8,561 nt of DNA from Candidatus Sumerlaeota bacterium (GTDB lineage: Bacteria > Sumerlaeota > Sumerlaeia > MVZB01 > JAJFLK01), in NCBI GenBank assembly GCA_021772735.1, contig JAJFLK010000083.1, positions 1 to 8,561 on the forward strand, read 5' to 3'. Shown piece after piece: positions 6,550-8,561 of the stretch (positions are counted from its first letter, which is position 1; each line of letters starts with the position of its first letter). The position numbers and the translations under genes were made by a program. The notes below the pieces were generated by a model. It worked only from the letters and a program-made list of their open reading frames with translations. It did no database searches and had not been told where the DNA came from.

Positions 6550-7567
6550 AAGCGCCGGGCTCTGCCCGCCCGTCAGCTCCCCCCTCTCTATAGCCCTTAA
6601 CGCGAAAAAACGGGCAAATCTTTAGTAGCGCCCAATGCGTCCATCGCCAGGAAAGCATCCGATTGTAGAGTTTTGCCAGTGCCGCTTTGGCAGGGCCGAA
6701 GTGGGTGATCTCGAATGGCGAGACCGGCGGCAAGACGAGTTTGAAATCGAGTTTCATGTGACGCCGAATCAATCGGGCCATCTCTCTGGAGCTGAGCAGC
6801 CGCACGAACTCGTATGGCTTGCCGCTGCGCCACCGGACGTATCCCTTCTGCCAGCGCCTTGGAACCCATCCGACACCCCAGACCTGGACGTGCGGTTCGG
6901 CCGTTAAGCTGAAGCGGTTCGGCGTCGCCATGGCGAGGAATCCGCCGGGGGCCATGACACGGTTGATTTCGGCGAGCGTTTTTGCCTGATCGCCGACGTG
7001 CTCGATGACGTCGAGAAGGGCAACCCCGGGCACCGAAGCGTCCGCAAGCGGGAGAGCTTCGGATTCCGCCGCCGCGAGAATCGGATGACCACCTGCCGCG
7101 CTGATCATTCGCTTTGCAACGACCAGCCAGACCATCGACACATCGATGCCAATCCCGTTCGTGCCCAGGCCCGCGGCGGCTGTAAGCAACATCCCGCCGC
7201 CGCATCCCAAGTCGATAAACCCATCTCTCCCGTCCGTCAACGGCGCCAGCCAAGTCCCGAACTCGCCCTTAAGCCTGGCCGGAGCCTCCATGACCTGCCG
7301 CGTTCGGCGCTCGGCGAGTTCCCGGCCCCCGTGCTGGCGGGCGGCGAAAATCCAGCGTACCGAACCTTCGACGTCCTCGGGCGGGACGGCTTGAACCAGC
7401 TTGCGGGCCTGATTGATGTCTTCGTCGAAATCAACCCACACCGAACCCGACAGCCGAAAGTCAGGGATCCCTTCGAGGATCTCATATCGGGCCGCGCACG
7501 GGGCGCAGGCATAGCTGTCGACATTATCGCTCAGCTCGGATCGGCATCGGGGACATCGCCAAATCAC
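6539..7567 (-). CDS. Zinc-ribbon class I SAM-dependent methyltransferase (paralogue of 1216-2286)
   Basis: Predicted 342-residue methyltransferase. The N-terminal zinc-ribbon-like module has CPRC (5-8) and CAPC (21-24), followed by YEILEGIPDFRL (28-39). The SAM-binding domain has IDLGCGGG (118-124), acidic D142, LDVIEHVGD (185-193) and MAPGGFLAMATPNR (205-218). The region EPHVQVWGVGWVPRRW (224-239) lines up with DPHYGVPGLGLMPKSW of the other methyltransferase, so the two are paralogues. The start is GTG (complement of 7565-7567) with GGAGAAG (complement of 7573-7579) five bases upstream, a strong site. It ends in TAG (complement of 6539-6541) just after the GTG start of the GT-C gene, so the two are probably one transcript. 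It heads the leftward block beside a 514-bp divergent region that should hold its promoter. Substrate is unknown; a glycan or lipid intermediate is inferred. Confidence 0.85.
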   Translation of the reverse strand: MIWRCPRCRSELSDNVDSYACAPCAARYEILEGIPDFRLSGSVWVDFDEDINQARKLVQAVPPEDVEGSVRWIFAARQHGGRELAERRTRQVMEAPARLKGEFGTWLAPLTDGRDGFIDLGCGGGMLLTAAAGLGTNGIGIDVSMVWLVVAKRMISAAGGHPILAAAESEALPLADASVPGVALLDVIEHVGDQAKTLAEINRVMAPGGFLAMATPNRFSLTAEPHVQVWGVGWVPRRWQKGYVRWRSGKPYEFVRLLSSREMARLIRRHMKLDFKLVLPPVSPFEITHFGPAKAALAKLYNRMLSWRWTHWALLKICPFFRVKGYREGGADGRAEPGACVE

Positions 7568-7572
7568 TCGCG

Positions 7573-7579
7573 CTTCTCC
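7573..7579 (-). promoter_or_regulatory. Shine-Dalgarno GGAGAAG for the GTG-started methyltransferase
   Basis: Reading leftward, GGAGAAG ends five bases before the GTG at 7567. It supports this start, which leaves the first zinc-ribbon cysteine at residue 5, a short but complete N-terminus. Confidence 0.6.
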
Positions 7580-7859
7580 AGACTGTGCAGGGCAAAGAGT
7601 TCTCTTCGTTCGGTGATGGTATGTCAGAGCGCCTTTCAGATCTCAGCCGATAATTGAGGCCAACGCCACCTGCGCCTGTCTTGATCGTGTTCTCGAACCT
7701 CCATGGCGTCAACCACATAAGGCTGAATTAGAGCGAGATAAGATTAGGTTTGTAGCAAACGGAACTAGAGCTTGCACTTGTCAGAATTCTCAAGCTAGCA
7801 TCGGCGCAAAGTGCGTCTTGCGCGAATAGCCGCAGGCGGACTCGAGTCAGAACATATCC

Positions 7860-7872
7860 CGCCGATTCGGCG
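7860..7872. repeat. Perfect 13-bp palindrome, operator-like
   Basis: CGCCGATTCGGCG has two 6-base arms around one central T. It sits near the middle of the divergent region, a common place for a shared regulator site, but one palindrome of this size can occur by chance in GC-rich DNA and no second copy was found. Confidence 0.3.
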
Positions 7873-8071
7873 CACTGTTATCCCGGTTATGTGCAATGGT
7901 CTGCATACCGATAAGTGACCGGGTGACTTGGAATGCGTCATCGCCAAGATTGTAAGTGAGCATACAGGAGCGAATGGAGCCACTTGCAAGGGACATGGGC
8001 CATGGCACGGACGTTGCGTTCAAGACTGACTTGATGGCCTTGACGTAAACTTGAGCGAGGCCTCATCCAAC

Positions 8072-8076
8072 AGGAG
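8072..8076 (+). promoter_or_regulatory. Shine-Dalgarno AGGAG for the FAD enzyme
   Basis: AGGAG ends five bases before ATG 8082 and fixes this start over ATG 8097. It follows shortly after a possible bulged hairpin (8033-8067). Confidence 0.6.
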
Positions 8077-8081
8077 TTCGT

Positions 8082-8561
8082 ATGAGCAAGCTTTCAATGG
8101 AAAAAGAATCGATATCGACCGAAGCCGAAAATCCGGGCTCATCCGATGATGGGGCGTTACCCGTGGTCGTGATCGGGGCCGGGCCTGCCGGCCTGACTGC
8201 CGCGCTTGAGCTTACGCGCGCCGGCCGGCGCTGCATCGTGCTGGAGAGCGATCCCGAATATGTGGGCGGGATCGCCCGGACGGTGAACTACAAGGGCTTT
8301 CGCCTCGACATCGGCGGCCATCGTTTCTATACCATGATCGATGAGATTACGAACTGGTGGCACGAAGTGCTTCCCGACGACTTCATCGAAGTGAACCGAA
8401 TCAGCCGGATATATTACAGCAAGAGATTCCTGGATTATCCCCTGCGCGCCTGGAACGCGCTCTCCAAGATGGGGTTGTGGTTCGCGATCGTCGCGGTGGT
8501 GAGCCACATTCATCGCAAGCTGCGACCCATCAAGCCGGAGATCTCATTTCGGGATTGGGTG
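8082..8561 (+). CDS. FAD-dependent oxidoreductase, UDP-galactopyranose mutase / amine-oxidase-like (3' end outside window)
   Basis: The first 160 residues of an FAD enzyme that continues past the window. A disordered acidic leader (1-26) precedes the dinucleotide-binding strand VVVIGAGPAGLTAALEL (28-44), with GxGxxG at 32-37 and E55 ending strand 2 for the FAD ribose. VGGIARTV (61-68), FRLDIGGHRF (73-82) and RISRIYYSKRFLDYPL (106-121) follow. This GGHRF plus IYY/FDYPL pattern is typical of an FAD family often annotated as protoporphyrinogen-oxidase or UDP-galactopyranose-mutase-like and common in polysaccharide clusters. ATG 8082 has AGGAG at 8072-8076 five bases ahead; the later ATG at 8097 has none. 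In a glycan cluster, isomerising or oxidising a sugar nucleotide or lipid-linked sugar is more likely than haem synthesis, but this is inference, and the missing C-terminus prevents a firm assignment. Confidence 0.85.
   Translation, partial: MSKLSMEKESISTEAENPGSSDDGALPVVVIGAGPAGLTAALELTRAGRRCIVLESDPEYVGGIARTVNYKGFRLDIGGHRFYTMIDEITNWWHEVLPDDFIEVNRISRIYYSKRFLDYPLRAWNALSKMGLWFAIVAVVSHIHRKLRPIKPEISFRDWV

Larger units (their letters stand above)
7568..8081. other. 514-bp divergent intergenic region with several short palindromes
   Basis: Lies between the leftward methyltransferase and the rightward FAD gene, so it should hold promoters for both. No convincing gene is present; ORFs at 7524-7718 and 7795-7989 lack any recognisable content. 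The middle part (about 7715-7800) is visibly richer in A/T than the genes around it. Short dyads are seen at 7748-7760 (GTTTG-TAG-CAAAC), 7769-7774 with 7791-7796, 7804-7809 with 7818-7823, 7860-7872 (perfect around a central T), 7882-7887 with 7918-7923, and a bulged stem 8033-8040 with 8058-8067 in the probable leader of the FAD gene. TTGACG at 8040 lacks a matching -10. No promoter can be called with confidence, and I see no tRNA or insertion-sequence end. Confidence 0.6.

Noticed and set aside
8157..8513. 118-codon leftward ORF over the FAD gene
   Set aside because: The rightward frame has a complete FAD-binding signature and a ribosome site; the leftward ORF has neither.

Overview
The window is GC-rich bacterial DNA carrying part of a gene cluster for extracellular or cell-surface glycan synthesis. 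The evidence is a soluble-type family 2 glycosyltransferase, a polytopic GT-C-type glycosyltransferase, two Gfo/Idh/MocA sugar-type oxidoreductases, two zinc-ribbon SAM methyltransferases and the start of an FAD enzyme of the UDP-galactopyranose-mutase-like type. The species cannot be named. The noncoding repeat at 4582-4672 resembles a dispersed GC-rich repeat that I associate from memory with planctomycete-type genomes, so Planctomycetota is a reasonable but unproven guess. Several starts are non-ATG (TTG at 302, GTG at 7567, possibly GTG at 6549).

Layout. Positions 1-2286 read rightward: the 3' end of an unidentified gene (stop at 227), a GT2 glycosyltransferase (302-1216) and a zinc-ribbon methyltransferase (1216-2286) joined by a one-base TAATG overlap. 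Positions 2302-7567 read leftward. In transcription order these are a second zinc-ribbon methyltransferase (7567-6539), a GT-C membrane protein (6549-4753, overlapping the methyltransferase end), a 337-bp gap with a long inverted repeat and an 18-bp tandem duplication, and two overlapping Gfo/Idh/MocA dehydrogenases (4415-3306 and 3309-2302, ATGA overlap). The rightward and leftward blocks converge with only 15 bp between stop codons. After a 514-bp divergent intergenic region, an FAD-dependent enzyme starts at 8082 and runs off the right end.

How the genes may work together (inference): the oxidoreductases and the FAD enzyme would make or alter sugar precursors, the GT2 enzyme would transfer a nucleotide sugar at the cytoplasmic face, the GT-C enzyme would transfer a lipid-linked sugar at the outer face, and the methyltransferases would decorate the product. 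A notable pattern is that each glycosyltransferase is directly coupled to one of two clearly related methyltransferases, one pair on each strand. I see no RNA genes, CRISPR arrays, insertion sequences or convincing intrinsic terminators. I found no evidence for a wholly new system; the most unusual items are the structured repeat, the duplicated methyltransferase/glycosyltransferase pairing, and a GT2 enzyme without a standard DxD motif.
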